Positions 16,884 to 26,584 of a stretch of DNA of 35,757 nt are shown piece after piece. Every line of letters starts with the position of its first letter. The first letter of the stretch is position 1. Origin of the DNA: an uncultured Gimesia sp. (GTDB taxonomy: Bacteria; Planctomycetota; Planctomycetia; Planctomycetales; Planctomycetaceae); NCBI RefSeq assembly GCF_937910335.1, contig NZ_CALEMX010000483.1, positions 1-35,757 on the forward strand, written 5' to 3'. The translations under genes and the position numbers were made by a program. Under the pieces are notes generated by a model. The model saw only the letters and a list, made by a program, of their open reading frames with translations, did not search any database and was not told where the DNA came from.

Positions 16884-17972
16884 TCAGAATGTCAGTTGAT
16901 AACGAACCATACCGGTGGGAGAAATATCGTAATCGCCAACTTGTGATTTGTATTCCAGCTTGCGATTGAATACATAGCCAATTTCAAACTGGCTGATCAT
17001 GCCATTGGTATGCTTGGTTTCTAAACCACCAATCAATCGCAGATCACTGTAAGTGGCAACATCGTCAACCCCCGCTGCACCGCGCCGAATTCCCCAGGAA
17101 CCTCCACCAAATTCGCCAGCGGCATACAGCCAGCGTTCTTTTGATTCATCTTTTTCAATGCGATAAGTAAACTTGGGTTTCGGAAAAATCAGTTCCAGAC
17201 GAGATCCCTCACTAAACCACATAATCATACCCGCAGCGGGAAGCAAACTTAGATCTTCACGATCCAGATAAACGACTCCCACTACAAATTGCTTGGATTG
17301 CGAATGCATATAGTAAGCGAGCCCTCGTCCCGTAATGCGCAAAGAGTCAGAGGTCACATTTTTAAAATCGCTGTAAACTCCCGGTGCGACTTCCAGTTCA
17401 TATGACCATTTCTCATTGAATTTTTTAAACCAGCGAAAAGCAACTGAAGTATCATAAACACGCGCCGGCAAGTCAGTACGTACGGGACCATCCAGATAAT
17501 GTACACCGAACCGGGGAGTGACCGTAAAGCCCTCGGAACGGGGAAAATCCAAAGTTTCCGATAAATTCAAACTGAATATCCCTAATTCATCACCATTACC
17601 AGGCAACCATGTAGTACCTGCCGTCGCACGTTTATGCGCAATCAATGGTACAAACGTTTCAACTTCTTCACCATCTTCGGGTAACTCACTCCAGGACTGA
17701 TCTTCCTCCAGCAATTGAGGAGGAATCCCCAGAGCATCCCGGGCCTCAGCGTCTAAAACATCGGGAACTTGCGGCGATTGACCCACTAGTTCGATCTCTT
17801 GATCGCGAGGCATAAAAATTGTGCGATGACGTACTGCCGGAGAATTAGATAACGCTTCGGTATTATGCAATGCAGGCAGACCCTGAGCAAAAGCCATTTT
17901 TCCCACGACATCTCCCAGGAGAAAACCCAGCGCAATCATCAGAAAAACAGCCAGGCGAGACTGAAATAACAT
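16884..17972 (-). CDS. Secreted beta-barrel outer-membrane protein (DUF6268-like)
   Basis: From the ATG at 17972 the protein has 362 residues and opens with a signal peptide (LAVFLMIALGFLLGDVV) and cleavage near AFAQG. A low-complexity acidic linker follows (about residues 30-115). The rest alternates polar and aromatic residues in short strands, such as FGVHYLDGPVRTDLPARVY and YELEVAPGVYSDF. It ends in GMVRYQLTF, with a terminal phenylalanine as in proteins inserted by the BAM machinery. This resembles the planctomycete DUF6268 family of unknown function. The frame stays open upstream to an ATG at 18014, which would add 14 residues before the signal peptide; I consider that less likely. It is convergent with the oxidoreductase gene. 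Confidence 0.82.
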   Translation of the reverse strand: MLFQSRLAVFLMIALGFLLGDVVGKMAFAQGLPALHNTEALSNSPAVRHRTIFMPRDQEIELVGQSPQVPDVLDAEARDALGIPPQLLEEDQSWSELPEDGEEVETFVPLIAHKRATAGTTWLPGNGDELGIFSLNLSETLDFPRSEGFTVTPRFGVHYLDGPVRTDLPARVYDTSVAFRWFKKFNEKWSYELEVAPGVYSDFKNVTSDSLRITGRGLAYYMHSQSKQFVVGVVYLDREDLSLLPAAGMIMWFSEGSRLELIFPKPKFTYRIEKDESKERWLYAAGEFGGGSWGIRRGAAGVDDVATYSDLRLIGGLETKHTNGMISQFEIGYVFNRKLEYKSQVGDYDISPTGMVRYQLTF

Positions 17973-18286
17973 AACAGATTTTTTCCAAATCGATGTGGAG
18001 TGACTGCAAAACACTATGTAAATCTCCCCATTCCGGGCAAGATTTCTGAAAAGTGAGAGTGAGGATCAACAAAAAAAGAGATGAAAGAGAGGGGAATTGA
18101 GTGAAATACCAAGGAATCAAGATGGGGTCAACCCGAATTCAAAAATGGATCTTCTCTCGAAATCTCTGTCAAAATGCCTTGCTTTGATCGTTGCCCCTTA
18201 CCACAAGAGATGTTAGAATCGGTTACTTGAATCGAAATATATACATTCGAACACAATGTTTTCACCTAATCAGGAATATTTGAGAA
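17973..18286. other. Divergent intergenic region between the outer-membrane protein and the DUF6800-like gene
   Basis: About 314 bases separate two genes that point away from each other, so both promoters should be here. The stretch is AT-rich near 18230-18250 (TATATAC), but I could not pair it with a well-spaced -35 element. I see no further gene. Confidence 0.45.
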
Positions 18287-18457
18287 ATGGGACGTGTTGA
18301 AAAAGGACGTGAGCTCGCTTCACGTCGAATCCGGAAACACAAACTGAAACAACTCCGCGCGAAATTTGCAAAAGCAAAAGACGAGTCTGAGAAAGAAGCG
18401 ATCAAAGAAAAAGTTCGCAAAATCAGCCCTTTTGTTGTTTTGGAAGAATCCGCCTGA
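18287..18457 (+). CDS. 56-residue basic protein, DUF6800-like
   Basis: A short frame opens with ATG at 18287 and ends with TGA at 18455-18457, giving 56 residues. The N-terminal half is very basic (MGRVEKGRELASRRIRKHKL), followed by a Lys/Glu/Ala helix and a conserved-looking end ISPFVVLEE. The pattern matches the small DUF6800 proteins I recall from planctomycetes; their function is unknown. AGGA lies 12 bases before the start. It is followed 31 bases later by a strong hairpin terminator, so it appears to be a single-gene transcript. The basic helix could contact nucleic acid, but that is only inference. Confidence 0.8.
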   Translation: MGRVEKGRELASRRIRKHKLKQLRAKFAKAKDESEKEAIKEKVRKISPFVVLEESA

Positions 18458-18487
18458 AAAAGTTTCTCGCAGAAGTTATAAAAAAAT

Positions 18488-18521
18488 GACGCTCACTTTT
18501 TAAAAGTCAGCGTCGTTTTTT
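18488..18521. terminator. Bidirectional rho-independent terminator
   Basis: The stem pairs GACGCT with AGCGTC and ACTTTT with AAAAGT across one C:C mismatch. T6 follows on the + strand, and the mirror A-run on the left gives a T-tract on the - strand. It sits between the convergent DUF6800-like gene (31 bases after its stop) and clpB (about 150 bases after its stop), and can serve both. Confidence 0.85.
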
Positions 18522-18670
18522 CATGCGCAAAAGTAATAGACCAAAATATGGCAGTCAGTCAATCGGCTGTCATATCGCACAATCCAGAATGAATTGATTG
18601 GACCAGCACCGCTTCTGACAGGCACGTCCAAAGCAGTGTGCCTTTAAAATACACAAACATCTATTTACTG

Positions 18671-21286
18671 TTACTTTTCTGAAAACAGAAACAATCCTTC
18701 GTGAGCGTCCACAATAATTGTAGCCCCTTCCGAAAAGTCTCCTGAAAGTAACTTGTTCGCCAATTGATTCTGAAGATTCTGCTGAATCGCTCGCTTTAAT
18801 GGACGCGCTCCATAGGAAGGATCATAGCCTTCTTCAGCTAACTGATCCTTGGCAGCATTTGAGACGTCCAATGTAAACCCATTGTCTTCCAGCAATGCAG
18901 ACAGATTCTTCAACTGCAAATCGACAATCTGGCGTATTTCATCCCGTCCCAGCGGATGGAAAACGATGACTTCATCTATCCGGTTTAGAAACTCGGGCAA
19001 AAATTCATGCTGAAGTGCATCCATCACACGATTTTGAATGAGCTGCTCATCTTCCTTACCAGACAAATCCATAATGGTCTGACTCCCGATATTGGAAGTC
19101 ATCACAATAATGGTATTTGAAAAATCTACCGTTCGACCATGACTGTCAGTCAGACGCCCATCATCAAGCAGTTGCAATAAAATATTGAACACATCACGGT
19201 GTGCTTTCTCTACTTCGTCCAATAGAACAACCGAGTATGGCTGACGCCGCACTGCTTCCGTCAATCGCCCCCCCTCTTCATAACCGATGTATCCCGGGGG
19301 CGCACCAATCAATCGTGATACAGAATGCTTCTCCATGAATTCACTCATATCAATGCGAATCATATTACGTTCGTCATCAAACAGAAAACCTGCAAGTGCC
19401 TTACATAACTCCGTTTTCCCGACACCCGTAGGTCCCAGAAACATAAATGAACCAATCGGGCGACTTTGGTCTTGTAAACCAGAGCGAGAACGGCGAACGG
19501 CATTCGATACCGCTTCGACTGCTTCATTTTGATTGATCATCCGTTGATGAATCTCATCCTCCATCCGCAACAGTTTTTCTCGTTCACCTTGCAACATTTT
19601 CGAAATGGGAATCCCGGTCCACATGCTGATCACCTTCGCGATATCTTCCGGCGTCACTTCTTCGCGTAATAAACGCTCACCCGTGTCATCACCCAATTCT
19701 GTCACTCGTTGTTCCATTTCGGACAGACGCTGACGAGCAGCATTCAATTCCTGCTCTGAATTATAAGCTGTGGAATAATCTTCGTTCGCATTCGTTTGCT
19801 GAGCCCGGTGAAAGGCCTGCTCATATGCAGTATTCAACCGGTCGATCTCTTCCTTCAAAGGTTGCAGACCTGCCAGCGCCTCCTTTTCCGTTTCCCAACG
19901 AGTTTTTAAAGCATTGACGCTCTCTTCTCGGTCAGCGATCTGTTTTCGTAACTCTTCCAGCCGCTCCTGACTCTCTGCCGTTGTTTCGGTTGCCAGCGCA
20001 GCCGCTTCGATCTGCATTCGCGTTAACTGACGCGTTGCCTCATCGATTTCCGAAGGCATCGAATCCATTTCCATCCGCAAATGACTGGCTGCTTCATCGA
20101 CCAAATCAATGGCTTTATCGGGAAGAAAACGATCATTGATATAACGATCAGATAATGTCGCTGCATTAATAAGCGCATCATCCATGATTCGGACACCATG
20201 ATGTGTTTCATAGCGTTCCTTTAAACCACGTAGAATGGAAATCGTATCCTCTACAGTAGGCTCCTGCACGACCACTGGTTGAAAACGCCTCTCCAACGCA
20301 GGGTCCTTCTCGATATATTTGCGATATTCATCGAGTGTCGTCGCTCCCACACAATGCAGCTCACCCCGAGCCAGAGCTGGCTTTAACAGGTTCGAAGCAT
20401 CTGCTCCCCCTTCCGCAGCTCCTGCCCCGACAACCGTGTGTAATTCATCGATAAACAGTATAATCTGACCTTTGGCCTGCTCGATTTCTTTCAGAACCGC
20501 TTTCAGTCGATCTTCGAATTCACCACGATATTTGGTCCCAGCGATCAATGCCCCCAAATCTAATGCAATGACTCGTTTATTTTTCAGATTTTGTGGTACA
20601 TCGCCCATCACAATTCGATGCGCAAGACCTTCCACTATCGCCGTCTTTCCGACTCCTGCTTCTCCGATTAACACCGGATTATTTTTTCGACGGCGGGAGA
20701 GAATTTGAATAACGCGACGGATTTCCTGGTCTCGACCAATAACCGGATCGATCTTGCCCTGACGCGCCAATTCCACCAGATCATTTCCGTACTGTTCCAG
20801 CGACTGATATTTCTCTTCCGGGTTTTGGTCAGTAACCTGTTGACCACCCCGCACTGCCTGCAATGCAGACAAGACATCATCCTCTTCAATGCCATTCAAC
20901 TCCAGAAGTCGCTTTGACGGATCGTCCACTGTCGTAAAGGCTAACAACAGGTGTTCTGTTGAGACAAAACTATCCTGCATCTGGTCGGCACGATCCTGCG
21001 CAGCCTGCAGTACCTGAAGCATCGCCTGACCTATGCCGACCTGCATCGCTGCACCAGTAACTTTGGGCAAACGATTGATTTCGTCATCTACCATTTTCTG
21101 AATTTGTGGAAGATTGCAACCGATTTTTTGAATCAGTGGCTTCACCACCCCCTGCTCTTCATCTAACAGAGCCTTCAACAAATGCAGTGGTTTTATTTCC
21201 TGCTGGCCAAAATCCTCAGCCGTCTGCTGAGCACGCTGTACCGCTTCCTGTGCTTTGACTGTTAGTTTTTCAAATCGAAACGCCAT
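18671..21286 (-). CDS. clpB: ATP-dependent disaggregase ClpB (Hsp100)
   Basis: This hexameric cytoplasmic chaperone pulls proteins out of aggregates together with DnaK. The 871-residue length is normal. The Clp N-domain ([20 protein letters not shown] onward) is followed by NBD1 with Walker A GEAGVGKT and Walker [20 protein letters not shown]. Next is the coiled-coil middle domain (about residues 410-530) that marks ClpB rather than ClpA. NBD2 has [15 protein letters not shown] and [13 protein letters not shown]. Two ATG codons stand in tandem at 21289 and 21286. GGAGG lies only three bases before the first but six before the second, which favours 21286. dnaK is encoded just upstream on the same strand (about 265 bases away). 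Confidence 0.97.
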   Translation of the reverse strand: MAFRFEKLTVKAQEAVQRAQQTAEDFGQQEIKPLHLLKALLDEEQGVVKPLIQKIGCNLPQIQKMVDDEINRLPKVTGAAMQVGIGQAMLQVLQAAQDRADQMQDSFVSTEHLLLAFTTVDDPSKRLLELNGIEEDDVLSALQAVRGGQQVTDQNPEEKYQSLEQYGNDLVELARQGKIDPVIGRDQEIRRVIQILSRRRKNNPVLIGEAGVGKTAIVEGLAHRIVMGDVPQNLKNKRVIALDLGALIAGTKYRGEFEDRLKAVLKEIEQAKGQIILFIDELHTVVGAGAAEGGADASNLLKPALARGELHCVGATTLDEYRKYIEKDPALERRFQPVVVQEPTVEDTISILRGLKERYETHHGVRIMDDALINAATLSDRYINDRFLPDKAIDLVDEAASHLRMEMDSMPSEIDEATRQLTRMQIEAAALATETTAESQERLEELRKQIADREESVNALKTRWETEKEALAGLQPLKEEIDRLNTAYEQAFHRAQQTNANEDYSTAYNSEQELNAARQRLSEMEQRVTELGDDTGERLLREEVTPEDIAKVISMWTGIPISKMLQGEREKLLRMEDEIHQRMINQNEAVEAVSNAVRRSRSGLQDQSRPIGSFMFLGPTGVGKTELCKALAGFLFDDERNMIRIDMSEFMEKHSVSRLIGAPPGYIGYEEGGRLTEAVRRQPYSVVLLDEVEKAHRDVFNILLQLLDDGRLTDSHGRTVDFSNTIIVMTSNIGSQTIMDLSGKEDEQLIQNRVMDALQHEFLPEFLNRIDEVIVFHPLGRDEIRQIVDLQLKNLSALLEDNGFTLDVSNAAKDQLAEEGYDPSYGARPLKRAIQQNLQNQLANKLLSGDFSEGATIIVDAHEGLFLFSEK

Positions 21287-21497
21287 CATACTCCTCCCAT
21301 TCTATCTGTACGCTGCGCAGCAATTTAACAGCTCGGATGATCTTAAGAAATAACCAGCCAACGATCAAAAATAGTTACGCATCTATACTTGGTTATGTCA
21401 CAGGCTCGGTGAGGTGGGTCGAAATGGTGCCTGCGAATTACGATGTGTGTTTAAAAAATTACCATCAAACTCGAAAAGTTTTCTGAACGCGGGTACC

Positions 21498-21525
21498 AGG
21501 GACTCAAGACAATTCTTGAGTCCCT
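21498..21525 (-). terminator. Perfect 12-bp hairpin downstream of dnaK
   Basis: AGGGACTCAAGA and TCTTGAGTCCCT pair perfectly around a four-base loop, 28 bases after the dnaK stop. No long T-run follows in the dnaK direction, so it may be a weak terminator or an mRNA-stabilising or processing hairpin. Confidence 0.6.
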
Positions 21526-21552
21526 CTTCCCTCAATCAGAATATGATTCATA

Positions 21553-23466
21553 TCAGTCTTTTTTCTCAAATTCTGCATCAATGACATCTTCTTCTTCAGC
21601 TGCCGCAGCTCCGGCTCCACTCTCCGAAGCCGATTCCTCGCCACCTCCTGCAGCCTGAGCCTCTTTATACATCTGCTCGGTAAATGCATGAGTCGCCTGC
21701 TGCAGTTCTTCACAAGCAGTATTGATTGCAGCGACATCATCGGTTTCGATCGCATCACTTACTTTTTTCACTGATGCTTCTATTGCTGACTTGGAAGAGT
21801 CATCTATTTTCTCAGCATGCTCTTTCAACAGCTTTTCGACATCGTAAACAATGCGGGAACCATTATTCTTCGCTTCAGCCAGTTCCTTTTTCAGCTTGTC
21901 TTCATCTGCATGTGCTTCTGCCTGACGCTGCATGTCTTCAATCTCAGATTCAGATAAACCACTGGACTGTTCAATCTTGACCGATGTTTCCTTTCCGGTA
22001 GCAACATCCTTTGCCGAAACATTCAAAATCCCATTCACGTCGATATCAAATACCACTTTAATTTGCGGCGCTCCACGTGGTGCAGGTGGAATATCTTCCA
22101 GATTGAACTGACCTAACAAACGATTGTCAGTAGCCATCTGCCGCTCACCTTGGAACACTCGCACGGTCACTGCAGTTTGATTATCCGCCGCGGTTGAAAA
22201 CACCTGATCCTTGGTAACGGGAATGGTTGTGTTGCGCTCAACCAGTTTGGTCATCACTCCCCCTTCGGTTTCAATGCCCAACGATAGCGGAGTGACGTCG
22301 AGCAACACAATATCTTGAACATCACCAGAGATAATTCCACCCTGAATCGCAGCACCTATGGAAACGACTTCATCAGGATTGACCCCTTTATGAGGCTCTT
22401 TATCGAAGATTTTCTTCACAAAATCGTGAACGAGGGGCACACGAGTCGATCCACCGACAAGCACGACCTCATCAATCTGGCTGGCATCAAGTCCGGCATC
22501 TTTCATTGCCTGCTCAACTGGCTTTCGACAACGTTCCACCAGCGGGTCAATCAATTTCTCGAATTCTGCGCGAGTAATTGGCATCTGCAAGTGTTTTGCA
22601 CCCGTACTGTCTGCAGTGATGAACGGTAAATTGATATCGGTTGCTTGAGAAGAAGACAATTCTTTCTTGGCTTTTTCTGCGGCTTCACGCAATCGCTGTA
22701 ATGCCATTGCATCATCCCGCAGATCAATCCCCTGCTCTTTCTTAAAAGAGTCAGCAATGTGATTGATCAGTTCTTCATCGAAATCATCACCACCCAGGTG
22801 ACCATCACCATTCGTGCTCAACGTTTCAATAATTTCGTCTCCCACTTCCAGAACGGATACATCAAATGTACCGCCCCCGAAGTCAAAGACCACAATCTTT
22901 TCGTCGTTCTTTTTCTCTAAACCGTATGACAACGCAGCAGCCGTCGGCTCATTGATGATACGCGATACTTCCAGACCCGCAATCTGTCCGGCATCTTTAG
23001 TCGCCTGTCTCTGAGCATCATTGAAGTAAGCGGGAACTGTCACCACTGCTTTATTGACTTTGTGCCCCAGATAACTTTCGGCGGCTTCTTTCAGCTTTCG
23101 TAAGATCGAAGCAGAAATTTCTGGTGGAGTATAGGTTTTGGAACCTGCTTCAATTTTGACATAATCTTCCGGACCACCGATAATTTTATAAGGTACAATT
23201 TTTTCTTCGCTCTGCACCTCATTATGTCGACGTCCCATAAATCGCTTTACTGAATAAACCGTATTCTTGGGATTCGTCACAGCCTGACGCTTTGCCGGCT
23301 CTCCTACCAGCGTCTCGCCTTTATCTGTGAAAGCGACCACACTCGGGGTAATCCGGTTTCCCTCCAGGTTGGGAATCACTTTGGCCTCCCCACCTTCCAT
23401 TATGGAAACCACTGAGTTTGTGGTTCCTAAATCAATTCCAATGATCTTTTCACCTTGAGATGACAT
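21553..23466 (-). CDS. dnaK: Molecular chaperone DnaK (Hsp70)
   Basis: This 637-residue Hsp70 uses ATP to bind and release unfolded proteins. The ATPase domain opens with [20 protein letters not shown] and contains [36 protein letters not shown] and [18 protein letters not shown], then [13 protein letters not shown]. The linker [11 protein letters not shown] leads to the substrate-binding domain, and the acidic tail ends in [15 protein letters not shown] strong ribosome-binding site (GAGGAG, nine bases upstream) precedes the ATG at 23466. No grpE or dnaJ gene is adjacent. I looked for a CIRCE-type element upstream and did not find one, so heat control must use another signal; palindromes further upstream are listed separately. 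Confidence 0.98.
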   Translation of the reverse strand: MSSQGEKIIGIDLGTTNSVVSIMEGGEAKVIPNLEGNRITPSVVAFTDKGETLVGEPAKRQAVTNPKNTVYSVKRFMGRRHNEVQSEEKIVPYKIIGGPEDYVKIEAGSKTYTPPEISASILRKLKEAAESYLGHKVNKAVVTVPAYFNDAQRQATKDAGQIAGLEVSRIINEPTAAALSYGLEKKNDEKIVVFDFGGGTFDVSVLEVGDEIIETLSTNGDGHLGGDDFDEELINHIADSFKKEQGIDLRDDAMALQRLREAAEKAKKELSSSQATDINLPFITADSTGAKHLQMPITRAEFEKLIDPLVERCRKPVEQAMKDAGLDASQIDEVVLVGGSTRVPLVHDFVKKIFDKEPHKGVNPDEVVSIGAAIQGGIISGDVQDIVLLDVTPLSLGIETEGGVMTKLVERNTTIPVTKDQVFSTAADNQTAVTVRVFQGERQMATDNRLLGQFNLEDIPPAPRGAPQIKVVFDIDVNGILNVSAKDVATGKETSVKIEQSSGLSESEIEDMQRQAEAHADEDKLKKELAEAKNNGSRIVYDVEKLLKEHAEKIDDSSKSAIEASVKKVSDAIETDDVAAINTACEELQQATHAFTEQMYKEAQAAGGGEESASESGAGAAAAEEEDVIDAEFEKKD

Positions 23467-23733
23467 TCCTGTTTCTCCTCTTTTTTATTCTTGATTCAGA
23501 TGTGTACAAAAGACGGATTCAAGACGAATCTCACAGCCTGGTACACCACTCATGTTCTATGTTTCAGATCTAATGAAGCCAGTTCATTTTTCAAAACCGG
23601 ATTGCCGTATCTCAATTTAGCAATGAGTGTGCCAAGCAGCAGCCTGAAGCCAATATTGACCCATAAATTATTTATATACAATGACTTATAATTTAGAAGA
23701 CTTTATGCCTTCGAAATAGCTAACCATAAAAAC

Positions 23734-23792
23734 TGCCATATTGGCATCAACCTTAATCAGGACTGTCTGTACAACAAAATGACATATTGGCA
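23734..23792. promoter_or_regulatory. Pair of 13-bp palindromes (operator candidate)
   Basis: TGCCATATTGGCA at 23734-23746 is a perfect 5-3-5 palindrome. TGACATATTGGCA at 23780-23792 differs by one base, 46 bases further on. Together they also give an inverted repeat AAACTGCCA / TGGCAGTTT (23730-23738 and 23788-23796). The spacing is between four and five helical turns, which suits a regulator binding twice. Confidence 0.5.
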
Positions 23793-23852
23793 GTTTGCAA
23801 CGTGCTTCTATCAGAATAAAGTCTAAACGATTCACAGCAAAGGCTCAACCGC

Positions 23853-23881
23853 TTGACAGTCCCTAAATCCGGCGGTACAAA
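23853..23881 (+). promoter_or_regulatory. Possible sigma-70 promoter toward pheA
   Basis: A consensus TTGACA is followed, after 17 bases, by TACAAA, which matches four of six bases of the -10 consensus. It would give a leader of about 270 bases before pheA. The match is suggestive only. Confidence 0.35.
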
Positions 23882-24160
23882 CTAGAACAATTGAAGACGG
23901 AGCTGTTATTTTAAAAGTCTTTGGAAGCATCCTCAGACTTTTACCACGCAAGACAACTATAACTCATTACCCTGTAATGTTTTATGAAATATATCAGTAG
24001 TAAAAATCGGGAGAAATCCCCAACTGATTATGCTTAAGGGATTGTAATCCAATTGTGAAACTGGCAGTAATCAATGCAGCACAACCAGGGAGGGTGTGTA
24101 ATCTGTCTACCGTTCATTTTCTGAGAGACAGAAACGAGACTCGCATCCTGAAAGATTCCG

Positions 24161-25342
24161 ATGGCCAAGAAAAAAGCGGTTAATAAACGCACTTCAGCAA
24201 GCACCTCGAAGTCGCCAGCCAAAAAAACAGTCGCAGACAAGAAACCAGTCGTCCGAAAAAGCAGCAAAAGCAACCCTGCCTCGCTTCAGTCTGAACTAAA
24301 GAAACTTGACCGCGAAATTGTAAAAATGGTCAATAAACGCTGTGCAATGACCGTCAAGCAGATTAAATCGGATCCCGAACCGCGCAAAGCAATGTTCGAC
24401 CCGAAATCAGACGAAGAACTAAGAGAAAACATAGAAAAAATCAACGCATCTGGCACCATGACCAACAATGCGATTCGAGGGGTATTCAGACAGATTCTGA
24501 GTTCTGCCCGTCGACAGATTCACCCCCAACGTGTTGCCTATCTCGGACCAGCATATAGTTACACACATCTGGCTGCCCTCGAACGATTTGGGGATCAGGC
24601 AGATATGGTCCCTGTTAACACCATTGGATCCGTCTTCGAAGAAGTGAATCGAGGTAATACGGAATTTGGTGTCGTCCCGATCGAAAACAGTACCGATGGA
24701 CGCGTCGTAGATACACTCGATATGTTTACCAGACTTCCACTCCGAATTTGTGGTGAAGTCCTTATCGCCGTCCATCATAATCTGCTCGCACGCTGTGAAC
24801 GGAGTGAAATCACTGAAATCTACAGTAAACCGCAGGCGCTCTCCCAGTGTCGTGAATGGCTCTCACGAAATATGCCACAGGCACACTTACATGAAGTCAC
24901 CAGTACTTCAACGGCAGCGCAATTAGCGGCGACAAAACCAGGCGCAGCAGCGGTCGCCAGCCATCAGGCTTCGGTTGAATATGATTTGCAAATTATTGTG
25001 GAAGGCATTGAAGATAACGTCAATAACGTGACTCGCTTTGCCGTTATTGGAGAAGAAGTCTGTGATCCAACGGGCTCAGATCGTACTGCCATTTTAGTAC
25101 AAATTAAACATTCCGCTGGATCACTGGCAGATACACTGCAAATCTTCAAGAAAAACAAAGTGAATCTGACCTGGATTGAATCGTTCCCCTTAAGAGGCGA
25201 CGAACCAGGTTACCTCTTTTTTATTGACTTCGAGGGACATATTCAGGAACCCCAAATCAAACGCACCATCAGCGAACTGGAAAAACGAGTCGTTCGACTG
25301 GAGGCAATGGGCTCCTATCCTCGTAGTGGTATCATGGAATAA
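24161..25342 (+). CDS. pheA: P-protein: chorismate mutase-like domain, prephenate dehydratase, ACT domain
   Basis: The enzyme makes phenylpyruvate, the phenylalanine precursor. Residues 1-40 are a Lys/Ala/Ser-rich tail without a known role. Residues 41-120 align with AroQ chorismate mutase: R60 and K69 fit catalytic positions, but Gln43 replaces the usual N-terminal Arg, and Ser83-Asp84 in FDPKSDEE replaces the usual Arg-Glu pair. Prephenate dehydratase follows, with [34 protein letters not shown] and the catalytic threonine in [10 protein letters not shown]. The C-terminal ACT domain has ESFP where ESRP is typical, and AGSLADTL in the other ligand motif. Dehydratase activity looks intact; mutase activity and phenylalanine feedback are doubtful. 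It appears to be a single-gene unit after a long leader. Confidence 0.93.
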   Translation: MAKKKAVNKRTSASTSKSPAKKTVADKKPVVRKSSKSNPASLQSELKKLDREIVKMVNKRCAMTVKQIKSDPEPRKAMFDPKSDEELRENIEKINASGTMTNNAIRGVFRQILSSARRQIHPQRVAYLGPAYSYTHLAALERFGDQADMVPVNTIGSVFEEVNRGNTEFGVVPIENSTDGRVVDTLDMFTRLPLRICGEVLIAVHHNLLARCERSEITEIYSKPQALSQCREWLSRNMPQAHLHEVTSTSTAAQLAATKPGAAAVASHQASVEYDLQIIVEGIEDNVNNVTRFAVIGEEVCDPTGSDRTAILVQIKHSAGSLADTLQIFKKNKVNLTWIESFPLRGDEPGYLFFIDFEGHIQEPQIKRTISELEKRVVRLEAMGSYPRSGIME

Positions 25343-25621
25343 TCGCTCAAGAGAAATTCGAGTAACCCCTTGCTGTTCACCACATCTGCTTCAGAATCAA
25401 GTGAAAAAGGGCTGGATCTCAGGTTTTTCAAGTGGAATCCTTGAATCATAGGCTCCGACTCAATAACTTACCTGTCACGCAATGGCTTCTCTGAGTCAAC
25501 TCCGATCCATAATTCCAGGCCCTGACAACACGGATCGTTTTTTGCTCACTTTTCTCACCGGAAGCGAAAGCGATGTCGAAACACTTTCAATATTTCACAC
25601 TCATTAATCACAGGATGAATT

Positions 25622-26395
25622 ATGCGTCGCTTTCTTGTAGCTGGTAACTGGAAAATGAACACGACCAGAGAGTCTGGTTCGCAATTGACTCAGGCGTTAG
25701 TAAAAGAAGTTCCCACTGAGAATCAGGCGGTCGAAATTCTGGTTTGTCCTCCTTTTCCTTACCTGACCACGATTGGCGAAATTGTCAACGCATCAGGAAT
25801 CGGTGTCGGAGCCCAAAACTGCTATCACGAAAAACCAGGGGCCTTTACAGGCGAAACCGCGACAGAAATGTTATCCGACATCGGTTGTCGTTCCGTTCTC
25901 TTAGGCCACAGCGAACGCCGACATATTCTTAAGGAAACCGATTCCGACATCAATCTCAAAGTCAAAAAGGCGCTTGCTTCCGGACTGCAGGTCGTTCTAT
26001 GTGTAGGAGAACTTCAGAGCGAACGCGAATCCGAACAGACTGAAACGGTCCTCAATACGCAAATGACAGGCGGTCTGGATGGAATTGATGCCTCAGCCTT
26101 TGATCAGATTGTGATTGCCTACGAACCAGTCTGGGCAATTGGAACAGGCTTGACTGCCAGCCCCGATCAGGCCGAATCAGCACACCAATACCTGCGAAAC
26201 TGGCTGAAAGAGCACTATTCATCAGAGATCGCTGATGCGACCCGGATTCTCTATGGAGGTAGCGTGAAACCAGATAATGCCAGAGAGCTGCTCTCTCAGG
26301 AAAATGTGGATGGTGCACTAGTCGGAGGAGCCAGCCTCAAGCCTGAACAATTTATCCCCATTATTCAGGCCGCCATTGAATTATCGGCCAGTTAA
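25622..26395 (+). CDS. tpiA: Triosephosphate isomerase
   Basis: It interconverts dihydroxyacetone phosphate and glyceraldehyde-3-phosphate in glycolysis. The 257 residues carry all family landmarks: AGNWKMN with Lys11, [16 protein letters not shown], the catalytic histidine in LLGHSERR, the catalytic glutamate in [10 protein letters not shown], and the phosphate-binding [11 protein letters not shown] and [10 protein letters not shown] near the end. AGGA lies seven bases before the ATG. secG follows 190 bases downstream on the same strand, a neighbourhood seen in many bacteria, so they may share a transcript. No obvious terminator stands between them. Confidence 0.98.
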   Translation: MRRFLVAGNWKMNTTRESGSQLTQALVKEVPTENQAVEILVCPPFPYLTTIGEIVNASGIGVGAQNCYHEKPGAFTGETATEMLSDIGCRSVLLGHSERRHILKETDSDINLKVKKALASGLQVVLCVGELQSERESEQTETVLNTQMTGGLDGIDASAFDQIVIAYEPVWAIGTGLTASPDQAESAHQYLRNWLKEHYSSEIADATRILYGGSVKPDNARELLSQENVDGALVGGASLKPEQFIPIIQAAIELSAS

Positions 26396-26584
26396 TGGAA
26401 AGCCGCTATTTTATCTCGATTCGTCTACACTCGGATACCAGAATCGATTTACAGATCGTATCTGACTACGATATGATGCAGCGGTTCAAATTCCAAAGGT
26501 GCGTTTTTTCTCCGCGTGGAATCTCGTTCACTAACTTTTTTCAATTAATAGCAACGGCTCATCACAGCTAACCAGGATAACATA

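Larger units (their letters stand above)
23467..24160. other. Long divergent intergenic region between dnaK and pheA
   Basis: Nearly 700 bases without a credible gene separate divergent dnaK and pheA. It holds a nested set of inverted repeats at 23692-23826 and a sigma-70-like promoter candidate at 23853-23881. The short open frames here show no protein-like composition. Confidence 0.6.

Noticed and set aside
23467-23700. Expected CIRCE heat-shock operator before dnaK
   Set aside because: No TTAGCACTC-N9-GAGTGCTAA-like repeat could be found near the dnaK start.
26455-26472. Inverted repeat ATCGTA / TACGAT between tpiA and secG
   Set aside because: The stem is only six base pairs with no T-tract, too weak to call a terminator.
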